Below, in pieces: positions 39,031 to 52,987 of a stretch of DNA of 64,000 nt. Both the position numbers and the translations under genes were made by a program. Under the pieces are notes generated by a model, which was not told the DNA's origin, did no database searches, and saw only the letters and a list, made by a program, of their open reading frames with translations. Location: assembly GCA_019203745.1 (NCBI GenBank), contig CP078104.1:1076001-1140000 (forward strand), in the 5' to 3' direction. Origin of the DNA: Chryseobacterium sp. E1 (GTDB lineage Bacteria; Bacteroidota; Bacteroidia; Flavobacteriales; Weeksellaceae). Within the stretch, counting starts at the first letter, position 1. Every line of letters starts with the position of its first letter.

Positions 39031-42002
39031 TTAAAATTTAACGTTTAACTGAATTCCGATTGTTCTGGACTGCGGCAACTGTCCTATTTCCACACCCGGA
39101 GTAATGGTGGAATTATCAAGGGTAGCCACTTCCGGATCAAATAATGGGAATTTTGACCACATCCAAAGGTTTCTTCCGAATAAGGCAAGGGTAATATCTG
39201 TAACTTTTAAAGGTTCAATAGTGGATTTCGGGAAAGAATAAGAGATTCTCGCATCTCTCAGCTTAATGAATGAGGTATCGAATGAGTTGGTTTCCACATT
39301 GGCCCTTCTGTAATAATCTCCGTAATAGGTGTAAACAGGAATTCCTTTTGTATTGGGAGAAAAGCTTCCGTCCGGATTCTGAACTACTCCTTCCCTATTA
39401 TAAGACCACCCGGATTATCTCTTCCCACAAGTGTATGGGTAAGTTTCCCCTGTTCAGACATTTTGTGATGGGACTGCGAATAGGCAGTTCCTTTATACTG
39501 GCCGTCAAATGAAAAGCTTACACTGATATTTTTATACCTGAATTCGTTCTGAAGACCTGCTCTCCACTTCGGGTAGGCATTTCCTATCTTTTTCATTTCA
39601 TTCGGTTTTGCGGTAAGGCCGTCAGTGCCATAAATCACCTGCCCGTCCGGCGAATACATCAGTCCGTATCCGTACATATCTCCCAAAGAACCGCCCACTA
39701 CAGCATTATAATACACCACACCGCCTATACTTCCCATTGTATAAGGTGCTCCTTTAAATTCTTCAGGTAAGGAAAGGATTTTGTTCCTATTCATAGACCA
39801 GTTGGCATTCACATTCCATGAGAAGTTTTTCGTTTTGACAGGGTAAGCACTCAGGGACATTTCAATACCTCTGTTTCTCAGCTCACCGGAGTTGATGATC
39901 CTTTTATTATACCCTGTTTCATACAACACAGGAATAATGATCGACTGGTCTTTGGAGTTATTCTGATAAAATGTAAAGTTGAAGATCAGTCTGTTTTTCA
40001 GAAGGTTAAAATCCATTCCTCCTTCTATATTCGTGATCATTTCCGGTTTAAGGTTTGGATTCGGGTATAAGGAAGGGGATTCTACCGATCCTGTAAACAC
40101 ACTGTTATCATAATATTTTTCAAGCATGTAGTTGTAAGTGTCGTTTCCTACCTGTGACCATGATAATCTGAGTTTCCAAAGGTTTAAATTATCTGATTTT
40201 AATTTAAAAATATCAGATAAAACAAATGAAGAAGCTACCGACGGATAGAAATATGATCTATTGTGGCTTGGAAGCGTGCTGCTCCAATCGTTTCTTGCCG
40301 TCACATCCAGGAAGATCATATCTTTATAGCTGAAGTTGGCTAATGCATATACACTATTCACTTGGTTATCATTAGGGCTGGCAAGCTTAAAATCCTGTGA
40401 AGTGGCATTGGAAAGCTGGTAAAGTCCGGCCCTGTTGAGTCCTATTGCCCTGTAATCATTCATCGTGTATTCATGATACCTAATATTTCCTCCTGCAGAA
40501 GCTGTCACGCCAAAGTCACCGAATTTATTTTTGTAAGTAAGAAGGATATCATTATTAAGGTCAAAATACCGGATGTATTGTTCTCTGTAAAATCCTTTCA
40601 GATAATTGGCAGAGCTCCACGGTCTTCTTTGGGTGCGAAGCTCATTGCTCCATTCCAGACCTGTTTTATAGACGATATCAAAATTCTTTGCCAGCTGGTA
40701 GCTGATGTTGATATTTCCGGTTATTATTTTTTTGTTTGTACTGTTCAGGTTTTCGTAAGCGATCAGATAGGGATTATCAATATAGGAACTGAAAGGATGT
40801 ACCTGATCTATCTGCTCGGCTCCTTTTCTCCAGATCGGCTTATACCAGTCCAGGTCTACATTCGGATTCTGGAAAATCATGAAATAGGAAATCGACTGGT
40901 TATTGTAACCCGTTGCAGGAAGGTTATCACTTTTCGTATTGCTGAAATTGATTTTGGTTCCGATCTTGAGTCTGCTGCTCAGTTTATGATCCAGTGACAA
41001 GGCTGCATTTAATCTGTCAAAACCTGTATTCGGCATCATCCATTCATTTTTCAGGTAAGAAAGAGATGTTCTGAAAGCAGTACTTTCATTGGAATGCTCC
41101 ACAGACAAGCTGTTGGAATAATTGGAACCTACCTGCCAGAAGTCTTTGATATTGTTTTTATAAGGTCTCCACAGTTTTCTTTCCAGGCTCTGCCCTTCTA
41201 TGGCCGGATCATACTGAAAGTAATACTGGCCTTCAAATTTAGGCCCGAAAGCACTACTGGTGGATCCTGTATTCACTCCATCCACAGAAGCTCCGTAAGA
41301 ATAATAGTAGTTTCCGTTTTTATCTCTCTGCTGGGTTCCCTGCCCGTATTCATACTGATAATCCGGCCATTTCAGAACGCTGTCAAAGCTTGTGTAAGAG
41401 TTTAAGGTTACCTGAACTTTTCCTTTTCTGGTCTTTCCGGATTTGGTTGTAATCATAACTGCTCCCCTTGATCCTCTGGAACCGTATAAAGCAGATGCGG
41501 TAGGACCTTTCAGAATGGAAATAGATTCGATATCATCCGGATTGATGCTGTTGAAACTGTCTCCATAATCAATGGGCAGATCTCCTCCTGATCCGGCACC
41601 ATAGGCGGCTGTTCCGGTCCCGGTTTTTCTTCCGCTTAAAGGGACACCATCCACAACAATCAGCGCATCATTGTTTCCAATACTCATAGAAATGTCTCCA
41701 CGAAGGGTGATACGGCTTGTTCCAAGAGGTCCGGCCCCGGCAGTCTGAATCTTCAATCCGGCAACTTTACCCTCTAGCGCCTGTGCCCAGTTGTTGTTCT
41801 GAGTTCTCAGGATTTCCTCAGATTTGACAGTTTGAGTAGAATATCCCAAAGACCTGTCTTCTCTTTTGATTCCCAAAGCAGTAACGACTACTTCGTCAAT
41901 TCCTTTAATACTGTCTTTCTTAGCTTTCTGCTGAGCCGTCAGATGGACACTGAATAATCCTAACAGTGACAAAACCAACAGTTTTTGTGTCTCTTTACGC
42001 AT
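39031..42002 (-). CDS. SusC/RagA-type TonB-dependent transporter (one frame break)
   Basis: Outer-membrane TonB-linked importer, 990 residues. After the signal peptide (VHLTAQQ) the protein goes almost directly into the TonB box region, GIDEVVVTALGIKRE, and plug (LIVVDGVPLSGRKTG, SISILKGPTASALYGSRGSRGAVMITTK); the carboxypeptidase-regulatory-like domain of most SusC proteins is absent. The barrel ends in GIQLNVKF. The break near 39403-39406 needs one G. The ATG at 42002 is chosen because the -7 box TAATTTTG (42018-42025) covers an upstream TTG. It heads the operon with SusD and the phosphoesterase. Confidence 0.93.
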
Positions 42003-42017
42003 TTCCTTTTGTTTGCG

Positions 42018-42025
42018 CAAAATTA
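42018..42025 (-). promoter_or_regulatory. Promoter -7 box of the SusC operon
   Basis: TAATTTTG on the minus strand, 15 nt before the ATG; the upstream 280 nt is AT-rich and holds no gene. Confidence 0.6.
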
Positions 42026-42312
42026 AAACGACATTATGAGTACGGTTTTAATACGATTTTAACGTTTTTAAAAGATTATTGAATAATATGTTAACTTTTT
42101 CTTAACAATATTAGATAACATACTATCAAACAAGCTTTTAAGGAATTAAGGATTTTTAATGCCGGTTCACGGTTATATTTATGTATCTTTATTGTCTTCA
42201 CATGAGATAATACCACAAAACAAATACAACAATTTAATAATCAATATATTACAATAAATAAACTTATTCTAATTGACTATTGATTAGTATAATTAGGGAT
42301 TTTTTCAATAAA

Positions 42313-42354
42313 AAAGACACAGTCTGCACTTTTGTAAGTGCAGACTGTATCTTT
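42313..42354 (-). terminator. Strong hairpin terminator of the glycerophosphodiesterase gene
   Basis: AAAGACACAGTCTGCACTT and AAGTGCAGACTGTATCTTT form a 19-bp stem with one mismatch and a 4-base loop; on the minus strand it continues into TTTTTTA. A spacer of 137 nt separates it from the stop at 42492. Confidence 0.8.
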
Positions 42355-42369
42355 GTTAAGTACTGTGGA

Positions 42370-42424
42370 TGAGCTGTGAACCGCCCCGTCAAATCTTTGA
42401 TTTGCCTCCCCTCCGGAGGAGGGG
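42370..42424. repeat. CCTCCGGAGG repeat element
   Basis: It contains CAAATCTTTGATTTG and CCCCTCCGGAGGAGGGG, two nested palindromes next to a GC-rich lead CCGCCCCGT. I recall similar elements from other flavobacterial genomes, but no second copy is in this window. Confidence 0.5.
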
Positions 42425-42491
42425 AATGATGAGGTTTCCGATTGTAATTTTGGAAAATAACAAATGGCTAAGCTCTATCAGAATGACAATA

Positions 42492-43237
42492 CTATTTATT
42501 TTTCAGCTGTTCAGGGATATTGGTAGTTACAAATCCTATTCCCTGCTTTTTAATTCTTCATATACTGCAACATCATTCACAGTCCATGAGTTTGTGATAA
42601 GGTTGAGTGCTTTCGCTTCAGCAATCCATGTCGGGTTTTTCTGAAATACACTGAAGTGGTAATCCATTCCGTCCAATCCTTCTTTTCTGATCTGTTCCGG
42701 CGACAATTCCCCGTTCAGATACTGAACTTTAAAAGAAGGTGCCAGCTTTTTGATCTCCTTGCAGATATTTAAGCTGAATGAAATAAATTCACTCTGAGAT
42801 TCCAGCTTCATATCTTTGATCATCCGGATGGTTTTCTGAGTGATCTCGTTTTCTATCTCCGGAGTTTTGGCAGGCTTAATCTCAACGATCAGTTTTACTG
42901 ACGGATCTTTCTTCCCCTTTTTTAAATAATCTTTTAAAGTGGGAAACTTTTCTCCGTTCGATAATTTCAGCTGCTCCAGTTCTTTGAAAGAAGTTTCCGA
43001 AATTTCCATTTTACCGTGATGCTCATCATGATTGATTACCAATACACCATCTTTTGTCATTCTCACATCAAATTCTGATCCGTAAACTTTTAGCTTCTGG
43101 GCATTTTCCAGAGATTTTAAAGAATTTTCCGTTGTTGGAGGCTGAGTCTGAAAATATCCTCTGTGTGCTATAATCTGAGTTTGTGCTTTCATGAGAACCG
43201 TACTTAAAACTGCTAAGCCTAAGATAAAATTTTTCAT
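42492..43237 (-). CDS. Glycerophosphodiester phosphodiesterase (one frame break)
   Basis: Exported GDPD-family TIM-barrel enzyme of 248 residues that releases glycerol-3-phosphate from deacylated phospholipids. Signal MKNFILGLAVLSTVLMKAQ; catalytic IIAHRGYFQTQPPTTENS (His-Arg, Glu-Asn), GSEFDVRMTKDG and VINHD. The C-terminus is restored to GIGFVTTNIPEQLKNK by one A near 42548-42551. The ATG at 43237 is chosen for the signal peptide. It sits between the SusC operon and an Oar-like receptor, all on the minus strand, but has its own terminator, so it is a separate unit. Confidence 0.92.
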
Positions 43238-43300
43238 AATATAATTTAGATAATTAAAACAAAGTCCTGGAACTTTTTGATAAAGATAAGTATTAAAAAA

Positions 43301-43393
43301 TGTAAACCACAAAGACATAAAGATTTTCAGACTAAAGCTAAGGTTGAAATTGATTTAGAAACTGAGGGTTCTTTTACATTCTTTGTGGTTTAA
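43301..43393. repeat. AACCACAAAG inverted repeat, copy 2
   Basis: TGTAAACCACAAAG (43301-43314) and CTTTGTGGTTT (43381-43391) flank an imperfectly paired core. The words relate it to 35699-35882. It lies just after the TonB receptor stop. Confidence 0.6.
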
Positions 43394-43404
43394 ATAACTG
43401 TCTA

Positions 43405-46400
43405 TCAGAAGCTGTATTTTGCTCCGATCTGGATCTGGTACGGGTTCCCTGTTAAAGGAGCCAGTCCGCTTCCGCTGATATTTTTCGCATATTCAAACTG
43501 CCTTGTATCCGGATTGAATTTATTGATCCTGTACAGCGATGTATTTCCGTATGATTTATTCACTCCCCATTCTTTATTCAGAAGGTTGGCTACGTTGAAA
43601 ATATCTACAGACAACTCAAAGGCGCCTATTTTGTCAAACTTTATTTTCTTTGCAACTCTCAGATCCCAGACTCCGTAGAAACCATTTTTACCTCCGTTAC
43701 GCTCTGCAATTTTACCGTTATAATCACTGATATAGTTTTTCAGGGCTTCACCTACCTGCGGATCGTCCAGAATGGTCTGGGCAATATTCGGGAAGATATA
43801 AGCAAGGTCATTATTATCTACAAAGTCTCCGTTCACATTTCCTCCTGATGTTACAGAGAAACGGGTTCCTCCTATTCCTGAATATCTTATCCCCAGCGTA
43901 AATCCTGCTATTGTAGGAGAATTTCCATAGATGACCACTTTATTCCTGAACTGGTTATCAGAATAGGTCATCCTCAGATCTCTCGGATCACTTTGTATCA
44001 TCGTAGACAATGTTGCAGAATTGGCTACATTTCCGTTATAAGAAGTATTGTCTTTGATATCAGACCATGTGTAACTTGCTGTGATCTCTCCGTCTTTCCA
44101 GTAACGGTAGCTGGTATCAATCACGAATGAGAACTGATTCACCTTACCATCACTTACAAGCTCCAGCACTCTTCCGAATTTGTTGTTGATTCTCCCTGCT
44201 TTCCAGTCTATTCTACCCTCTTTCAAAGATTCCAGCGGAACAAAAACCCCTCTTCCTCCTTCATTATCTAATGTAAAGAACGGATTGGCTGCCATATTTC
44301 TGTCATAGTAATAATAGTTGTTTCTTCCCAATGCCATATACCCTGCAATTCCTGCTCTGAATCTTTCATTGAAGAAATGAGTATATGAGATATTGGCTTT
44401 ATACACGATCGGAATCTTAGCATCTTTTCCTGTATAATTGATGGTAGGAATCTGATATTGGGAAAGTGTAGGAACCGTATTGTAATCGTTTCTGTAACTG
44501 TTGAAATCCGGGAACGGAACCTCATTAGAAGTTACATCCACTGTTGCCAGATGCTTCCCGTCAAACACCAGGTTATTGATGATCATATAATTATTAATAT
44601 CAGACGAGAATATTCCGGCTCCGAATTTTAAGAAATCCTTACCCTGCTCATTGATATTCCAGTCAAACTGAAATCTGGGCTGAATCACAAATGATTTTAT
44701 TTTATTATCTGTTCGGATGCCCATCTCATCATATAGCTTTTGATTGAATTCTGCTTTAGGATATCCACCGTAGTCAAATCTTAAACCTGCCATTAAATCA
44801 AGCCCTTTGGCGATTTTGGTCTGAAATTGCCCATAAAAACCGATATTCCAGATATTTGATCTTACAGACGGATCTTCCATCAAAGGAACTTCCCTGTAAA
44901 ACCGTGAAGGCGTCATGGTTTCAAAATTCCCCATTCCTGAAAATGGAACCTTCCGTTTACCTCACTTCCGTATATAGATTTTGAAGTGGTATACATGAGA
45001 TCTGCTCCAAAGGTATATTTTACTTTATCTGTGTTGTAATACAGGTTATCTACAATCTGGAATACATTATTTTTAAAGCTTTCCTGCGCAAAACGGTGGC
45101 CTCCGATCTGGATATTGGTAGAACCTACTCCCGGAGACATCACATTTTCAACAATAGCTCTTGGAACCGGCTTACCCAGCTCATCATTCTGATAACTGTT
45201 CTGGAAAGTATACAGATACTGTGCCTTCAGCTCGTTGGTCAGGTTAGATTTCAGATTGGATCTCAGGGTCAGCAATAAGCTGTTGTCAAGATTTTTGTCA
45301 TTTCCGTAAGATTCAAAGAAAGTGATATTGGTATTATCTCCCAGTCCGTTTTTATTAAGATCGTAGGTGAAGTTATTTCTCAGGGTCAGCAAATGCTTCT
45401 CATTGATCTGCCAGTCTAAACGTAAAAAGGCAGCATCTGAGTTTCTTACTTTATCAAAGCTTCCGAACTGCGGGCTGTTCCCTACTCCATATTTTGATCT
45501 TGCAATATCCAGAAACTGATTCAGGGTCTGTGTGGTGGTATTCAACCTTTTCTCGTCCTCCGGAGATCTGATATCTGCAATAAGCAAAGGTCTTGAATCC
45601 AGCTGATGATCCCATGCTACGAAGAAATGTAATTTATTTTTAATGATGGGTCCGCCTAATGAAAATCCGAACTGAGAGGTAGAGAAATCATTCTGTCTTT
45701 TGTTTCCTCTGATATCATAAGGACTGGAAAGCCAGTTCGTTCTCAGATACTCCCAGGCACTTCCCGAGAATTTATTGGTTCCCGATTTAGTAACAGCACT
45801 TACGGTTCCGCCACCACTTCTTCCCAGAGTAACATCATATTGATTGGTGGTAATTTTGAATTCACGTACTGCTTCAATCGAGATGGAGAAAGGAGCACCA
45901 CTTCTACTGGTTGTAGATCCGGCAGAAGTTGGATTTTTAGCCGTCATTCCGTCAATGGTAAAATTGGTGGAAGATCCGAGCTGTCCGGACAAACTTCCGC
46001 CTTTTCCGCTTAAGGGAGACAATTCTGTAAGACTGGTAAAATTTCTTCCGTTCACTGGAAGTATGCTGATGTTTTTAGCAGTAATGGCCGTAGCTGCGCC
46101 AAGGTTTCCGATCTTATTTTTCAGGTTTCCGGTAATTTTTACCTCCTCAATATTCTTCTCACCGCCCAGGTCCATATTTACAGTAATCTGATCCCCAAAG
46201 TTGATGTTGTATCCTTCTTTTTATCCTCATTTACAATCACCGTATAAGGGCCCCCAGAGGAATTTCTTTAAAGATATATTCTCCTTTTGAGTTCGTTTCC
46301 GTCTCCGTTCTGAATCCTGTGGATTCGTTTACGATGGTTACTTTCATTTTTTCCTGAGCGGTACTTCCCGGTCCGGTTACTTTTCCTATGATAGAAGCCT

Positions 46401-46473
46401 GTGTGGTCTGTGCATAAGCCATTGAACCAAGCCCTAAAAACAATAATCCCAGTACAATCTTTACTTTTCTCAT
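43405..46473 (-). CDS. TonB-dependent receptor, Oar-like (three frame breaks)
   Basis: Outer-membrane receptor of 1023 residues. Signal peptide to about 21 (MAYAQ), then a carboxypeptidase-regulatory-like domain (SIIGKVTGPGST, ETNSKGEYIFKEIP), plug (PVNGRNFTSLTELSP, VREFKITTNQYDVTLGRSGGG) and a barrel ending QIQIGAKYSF. The plug motif GRSGGGTVSAVTKSGTN is typical of Oar-type receptors. Breaks: near 46249-46253 (one G), 46221-46226 (one A) and 44940 (one T). The substrate is unknown. The promoter TACCTTTG is at 46492-46499; it is a single-gene unit. Confidence 0.92.
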
Positions 46474-46491
46474 GTCTTCAAATTAGATGTG

Positions 46492-46499
46492 CAAAGGTA
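46492..46499 (-). promoter_or_regulatory. Promoter -7 box of the Oar-like receptor gene
   Basis: TACCTTTG on the minus strand, 18 nt before the start codon. Confidence 0.65.
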
Positions 46500-46719
46500 T
46501 TTTGACTTTAAAGGCTTACTATTTAAGGGAACTTTAACATTTTTTTAATTAAATCCGAATATTATGTTAAATTAATCTGAACACTTATTCTATCCCGTAC
46601 AGAACCAGTTTGTTGAGGTATATTACGTATTTTTAATTTTCCTGTGCCATTTAATTCTTTTATTTTTTAATGGATGACATTAGGCTGAACCAGGATTAAG
46701 AAAGTTGAGAATAAAATGG

Positions 46720-46830
46720 GCCGGAAGCTGGAAGAAAGAAGCCGGATGTTATTATTCCAGTGATGGAAATACAGAGAATGATTATTATTTGAGAGTTTCG
46801 CAACTTCCGGCTTTCATCACCCGGTTTCAA
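46720..46830. repeat. Word-repeat hairpin between the receptor gene and ligA
   Basis: GCCGGAAGCTGGAAG and AAGAAGCCGGATG (46720-46749) are mirrored by CAACTTCCGGCTTTC and ACCCGGTTTC (46801-46828). The imperfect arms enclose about 50 nt. The rest of the 430-nt gap (46474-46906) is AT-rich. Confidence 0.5.
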
Positions 46831-46879
46831 ACCTGTCTAAAAACCGGAAGTTTTTATCCCGAATTCACGTTACTTTAGT

Positions 46880-46887
46880 TATTTTTG
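46880..46887 (+). promoter_or_regulatory. Promoter -7 box of ligA
   Basis: TATTTTTG, 19 nt before the ATG. Confidence 0.6.
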
Positions 46888-46906
46888 CTCAAAAGATATA
46901 CAACCC

Positions 46907-48911
<2,005 letters not shown>

Positions 48912-48940
48912 CAGATTTATAACCTGATTATAATACTATT

Positions 48941-48968
48941 GGCTGTGATGAATTTCACAGCTTTTTTG
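48941..48968 (+). terminator. Terminator of ligA
   Basis: GGCTGTGA and TTCACAGC pair, then T6. Confidence 0.8.
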
Positions 48969-49093
48969 TTTTTAAAACCTTAAAAGCCAATCAAAAAAAT
49001 TAAAAAAATTAACTGACTATATGCTTAAAAGTTTACATTTGTCTCCTATTTGCAACCAAATAATTAAAAACTAAAAACCAGCCAACTAAATCC

Positions 49094-51384
49094 ATGAAAA
49101 AAATCTACCTGATCATCTCCATGATGATTATTGCGGTGTTTCACGCTCAGACCGTCAATATTCCTGATGCCAATTTTAAAAAACTGTTGACTTCCAATAT
49201 CCCTTATATGGCCAGGGATCTTATGGGCAATAGTACCTCTATCGATACGAATCATGACGGGGAAATTCAGTTATCTGAAGCGGCCAACATCAGTAAATTG
49301 AACTTCGATACTTTTGTTCTGCAAAATTATACCTCTTTTTCCAGTAATGTTGTTTCAATAGAAGGGATAAAAAGCTTTACCAATCTGACTGATCTTTATA
49401 TAGACCTTTTTCCGTTATTACAAAGTGTTGACCTGAGTAACAGTACAGCATTGTATAAGCTGGACCTCAGCAGATGCTATGTGCTCTCATCTGTAAATGT
49501 TCAGGGCTGCAGCCAGCTATATGATCTGGATATCTTCTTTTGCAGCATGCCTTCCATCGACTTATCCGGGCTGACCAATTTATATGAAGTAAACATGACA
49601 CAGTGCCAGCTTCAAAATATTTATTTAAATAACAATACCAATCTTGTCAACTTAAACTTAACTGCCAATAAACTTCAAACACTTCCTTTAAACCAGACGC
49701 CCAATCTGCTTTATCTAATGATCCCCGGAAATTCTTTTACATCGCTCAATTTCAATGCTTTTCAAAAACTTGAAACATTGGATTGTACTTATAATAAATT
49801 TACAACCATTGATCTTTCACAGAATGAAAAACTCAAGGTGTTCGCATGTGATATGAATCCCAATCTTCAGTCTTTACTGATTAAAAACGGTATTAATAAT
49901 TTTACGCAGGTTATTCCTTCGTCTTTTTCAGGTACGCCTAATCTTAAATATATCTGTGCGGATGACTTTGAGATTGCCAATATGAATTCATTATTACCCA
50001 CCACTACAGTCAATTCATATACGCTCATTCACTCCTGGCGGAACATTCTATACAATCCGGGGAAATACAAAAACAGACGGCAACAATAACGGTTGTGACC
50101 CGAATGACCCCAACAGGGCTTTCCAGAAATTTACTATCGCAGGAGCCGGAACTACAGGAAGCATGATTGCCGATATTTCAGGAAATTATTCCGTTCCGGT
50201 GCAGACAGGTACGCATACAGTAACTCCGGTCCTTGAAAACCCGGCATACTTCAACATTTCTCCGGCTAATGTCACTGTCAGTTTTCCTCAACAGGTTAGT
50301 CCGTTCAATCAAAACTTCTGTATAACTCCTAACGGTGTACATCATGATCTGGAAACGGTTATTATACCTGTAACGGCAGCTTCACCCGGTTTTGAATCTC
50401 AATATAAAATCATCTGTAAAAACAAAGGAAATACTACACAATCCGGTACCCTGCTGTTTAATTATAATGATAATGTGGTTGATTATCTAAGTTCTACCCT
50501 TACGCCTGTCTCTCAGTCTACTGGAACATTGAGCTGGAACTTCACCAATCTTCTTCCTTTTGAAACCAAAGAAATCACGGTAACTTTTAAATTAAATACC
50601 CCTATCCAGACTCCGCCGTTACAGGGTGGTGATATTTTACATTATACCGCACAGGTTAATGGAGCGACTGATGAAACACCTGCAGATAATAATTTCACAT
50701 TAAATCAGACGGTTGTAAACTCTTTTGATCCGAATGACAAGACCTGCCTGGAAGGTACTTCTATCACCCAAACCCAGGTTGGAGACTACGTGCACTACCT
50801 GATCCGGTTTGAAAATACGGGAACAGCCAATGCCAGAAATATTGTAGTAAAGGATGAAATTGACACTTCAAAATTTGATATTTCCAGTTTGATTCCTCTG
50901 CATGGAAGCCATAGCTTTGTAACACGAGTAACAGGTCCTAATATTTTAGAATTCATTTTCGAAAATATTCAGTTACCTTTGATGATGCCCATAATGACGG
51001 TTATCTGTCATTTAAGATTAAGACAAAATCTACTCTGAATACCGGTGATAGTTTCAGCAATACGGCCAGAATCTATTTTGATTACAATGCTCCGGTTGTT
51101 ACCAATACTTATACAACCTCAGTTGCAGGTACATTGGCAACTTCAGAAATCAAAAATGATAAGAATACAATTAGGATCTATCCTAATCCGGTCAAAGATA
51201 TTCTGTATATCCAATCTTCGGATGAAGTGATCAAAGCTGAAATTTATGATACAGCCGGAAGAATTATAAATTCTATGGGAACGAAAAAAATACCGTAGAT
51301 GTTTCCAGCCTGTCCAAAGGAAATTATTGGATTAAATTATTTTTAAAAGATAAAGTATCTGTACAGAAATTCATTAAAGAATAA
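49094..51384 (+). CDS. Leucine-rich repeat protein with T9SS sorting domain (three frame breaks)
   Basis: Predicted cell-surface or secreted protein of about 763 residues. Signal peptide to about residue 18 (FHAQ), an EF-hand-like loop DTNHDGEIQLSE (about 51-62), then about ten irregular leucine-rich repeats (NLTDLYID, KLDLSRC, NLVNLNLTANKLQTLP). A PKD- or DUF11-like segment and a DUF7619-type segment (SFDPNDKTC to IVVKDEID) follow. It ends in the type A T9SS signal IYPNPVKDILYI to VSVQKFIKE. Breaks: near 50020 (net one base too many), 50970 (one T) and 51286-51292 (one A). A strong terminator follows; it is monocistronic. Confidence 0.9.
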
Positions 51385-51401
51385 TCTTTCAGACCATTTA
51401 T

Positions 51402-51433
51402 AAAAAGGCTGCATAACGTTATGCAGTCTTTTT
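51402..51433 (+). terminator. Terminator of the LRR protein gene
   Basis: AAAAGGCTGCATAA and TTATGCAGTCTTTTT form a 14-bp stem with one mismatch and a two-base loop. Confidence 0.85.
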
Positions 51434-51484
51434 ATTCCAATCGAAACGGTATCAATAATAAAAATTTCCATTCGCTTACGGTAT

Positions 51485-52196
51485 TTATTTCAGGTTTTTA
51501 CAGTTCTTTTCTACAGTAAACAATGCATTGGAAATCATCTCTGCAAATTCTGCCTCTCTATTTTCAAAATAAAAAAACCTTCCTCCAGGCTGGCTTTATT
51601 TTTCCTAATCCATAAATTGATTCTTTTTATATCATCTCTTTTGAAATGCCTGAAGTTTTTACCATCGTAAATCATATCAAGGTAATAATGATCAATACAA
51701 TCAACTAAGACTCTAAAACCGTTTTTCTGAAAATCAGTTTCCCAACACGCCAACATTCTGTCAAGCTTTCCGGTTATTTTATAGATACCGGTAAACGCTT
51801 CATGATCAAAATAAGATTGGGTTTCCACATGATTCTGCCACCACTTCAATAAAAAAGTTTCAACTGCAGCTCTTTCATTTTCCGGCCACATTTCAAATTT
51901 CCCGTACTCTAATTTACCTATTATCGTATCTAAATAAGCAATTAATCCTCCTTTTGCAAGAATTTCAAATAACCTGGGAAGGAAATGTTTAAAATCTTCA
52001 ATACTTCCCCAGGTTGTCAAAGCTTTAAATACATACTTTAGAAGATCATTCTCTTCCAATTCCCTCAACGGCCTGATATGAAGGTTTTCCTTATCTGCTT
52101 CGAAACACAGCAAGGGCATCCGCTCATGCAGGGTACAGGCGGATAGACTGAGAAGGTCTCATAAAGATGTTCGACAGATGATTCTAATGCATTCAT
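51485..52196 (-). CDS. Hypothetical protein with N-terminal cysteine cluster (two frame breaks)
   Basis: Reconstructed to 237 residues. The ATG at 52196 gives an N-terminus with PCMSGCPCCVSK, four cysteines within eight residues that look like a metal or Fe-S site; the frame starting at 52119 would miss it. Repair needs one A near 52101 and one T near 51567. The rest is mixed helical and soluble, with HFLPRLFEILA and DHYYLDMIYDGKNFRHF. I do not recognise the family. The promoter TATATTTG at 52240-52247 supports this start. No operon partner. Confidence 0.6.
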
Positions 52197-52239
52197 CTGT
52201 TATTGGAAAACATTGATCTTTTCATTTCTAGTTTTAAAA

Positions 52240-52247
52240 CAAATATA
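52240..52247 (-). promoter_or_regulatory. Promoter -7 box of the Cys-cluster protein gene
   Basis: TATATTTG on the minus strand, 43 nt before the start at 52196. Confidence 0.55.
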
Positions 52248-52317
52248 AAGACGAATTTACATCATTTAGTATATCCGTCTTCTTTTAATTGTGTGATTCT
52301 GTTAATTAATGACTTTA

Positions 52318-52833
52318 TTACTTATTTAACAGACTGTAAGGTTTTATTTTACTTTGTAACAGATCCAGCAAAACTTTAGTTTTCACATTGATCATATCAA
52401 TCTGAAAGCTGTATTCACGACTCTCAGAATTCCCAAAAAGCCTGGGAGAAATATTATTCAACAGATTGGAATTTTTCTTTGGATGCTTAAGTACAATATG
52501 AATAAATTCGGTTGTTTTAATTCCATGATGCTTCATATCCGATGTAGAAAAAAAGAAGAACATCATCAAAATTAATCGTCGTTGGTTTTCTCAACACATT
52601 ATAAATGATCATCTGCTGACCGGTAACTGTTAATAAAGGTTTTGTGCGGAACAATAACAGTAAAGAATAGACAATTCCAAATAAAAAAGTACAAATGCGA
52701 GATATAATATCATCATCAGAAAAAGACTGTCATTCTTAAAACCGATATGATAAAGTCCAACAGTAAAGATACTTGAGACAATAAGCATGATCAGACTTTT
52801 GATTTTACCGGAATAGAAATGAACTTCCTTCAT
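52318..52833 (-). CDS. Two-TM membrane protein, STM3941-like (two frame breaks)
   Basis: Reconstructed to 171 residues. It starts MKEVHFYSGKIKSLI, has two hydrophobic segments (about 13-32 and 38-62), and then a soluble part with INFDDVLLFSTSDMKHHG and EFIHIVLKHPKK. The order of short N-terminus, two membrane spans and a PH-like domain suits STM3941-type proteins, but similarity is judged by eye. Breaks: a T run near 52684-52689 one short and a T run near 52549-52556 apparently one long. Function unknown. Confidence 0.5.
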
Positions 52834-52935
52834 GATTATAACTTTACTATGGAATTTTATTCCATTCAAATATATAAAACTTAAAAAAGCTGAGGTATGA
52901 AAAATCTGATAAAACTATTTTTACCTTCTATAAAT

Positions 52936-52969
52936 AAACCTTACAGGCCTTTAAAAAACCTGTAAGGTT
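52936..52969. repeat. AACCTTACAGG palindrome, diverged copy 3
   Basis: AAACCTTACAGG and CCTGTAAGGTT are complementary around CCTTTAAAAAA-like loop bases. Compared with copies 1 and 2 both arms carry the matching change A to T, so pairing is kept. It sits 19 nt after the histidine kinase stop. Confidence 0.7.
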
Positions 52970-52987
52970 GAAATCAATCTAACAATT

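Noticed and set aside
39384..42020. Long open frames on the plus strand opposite the SusC gene (for example 40473-40997)
   Set aside because: They are antisense to a clear SusC barrel, have no family motifs and no promoter or start context.
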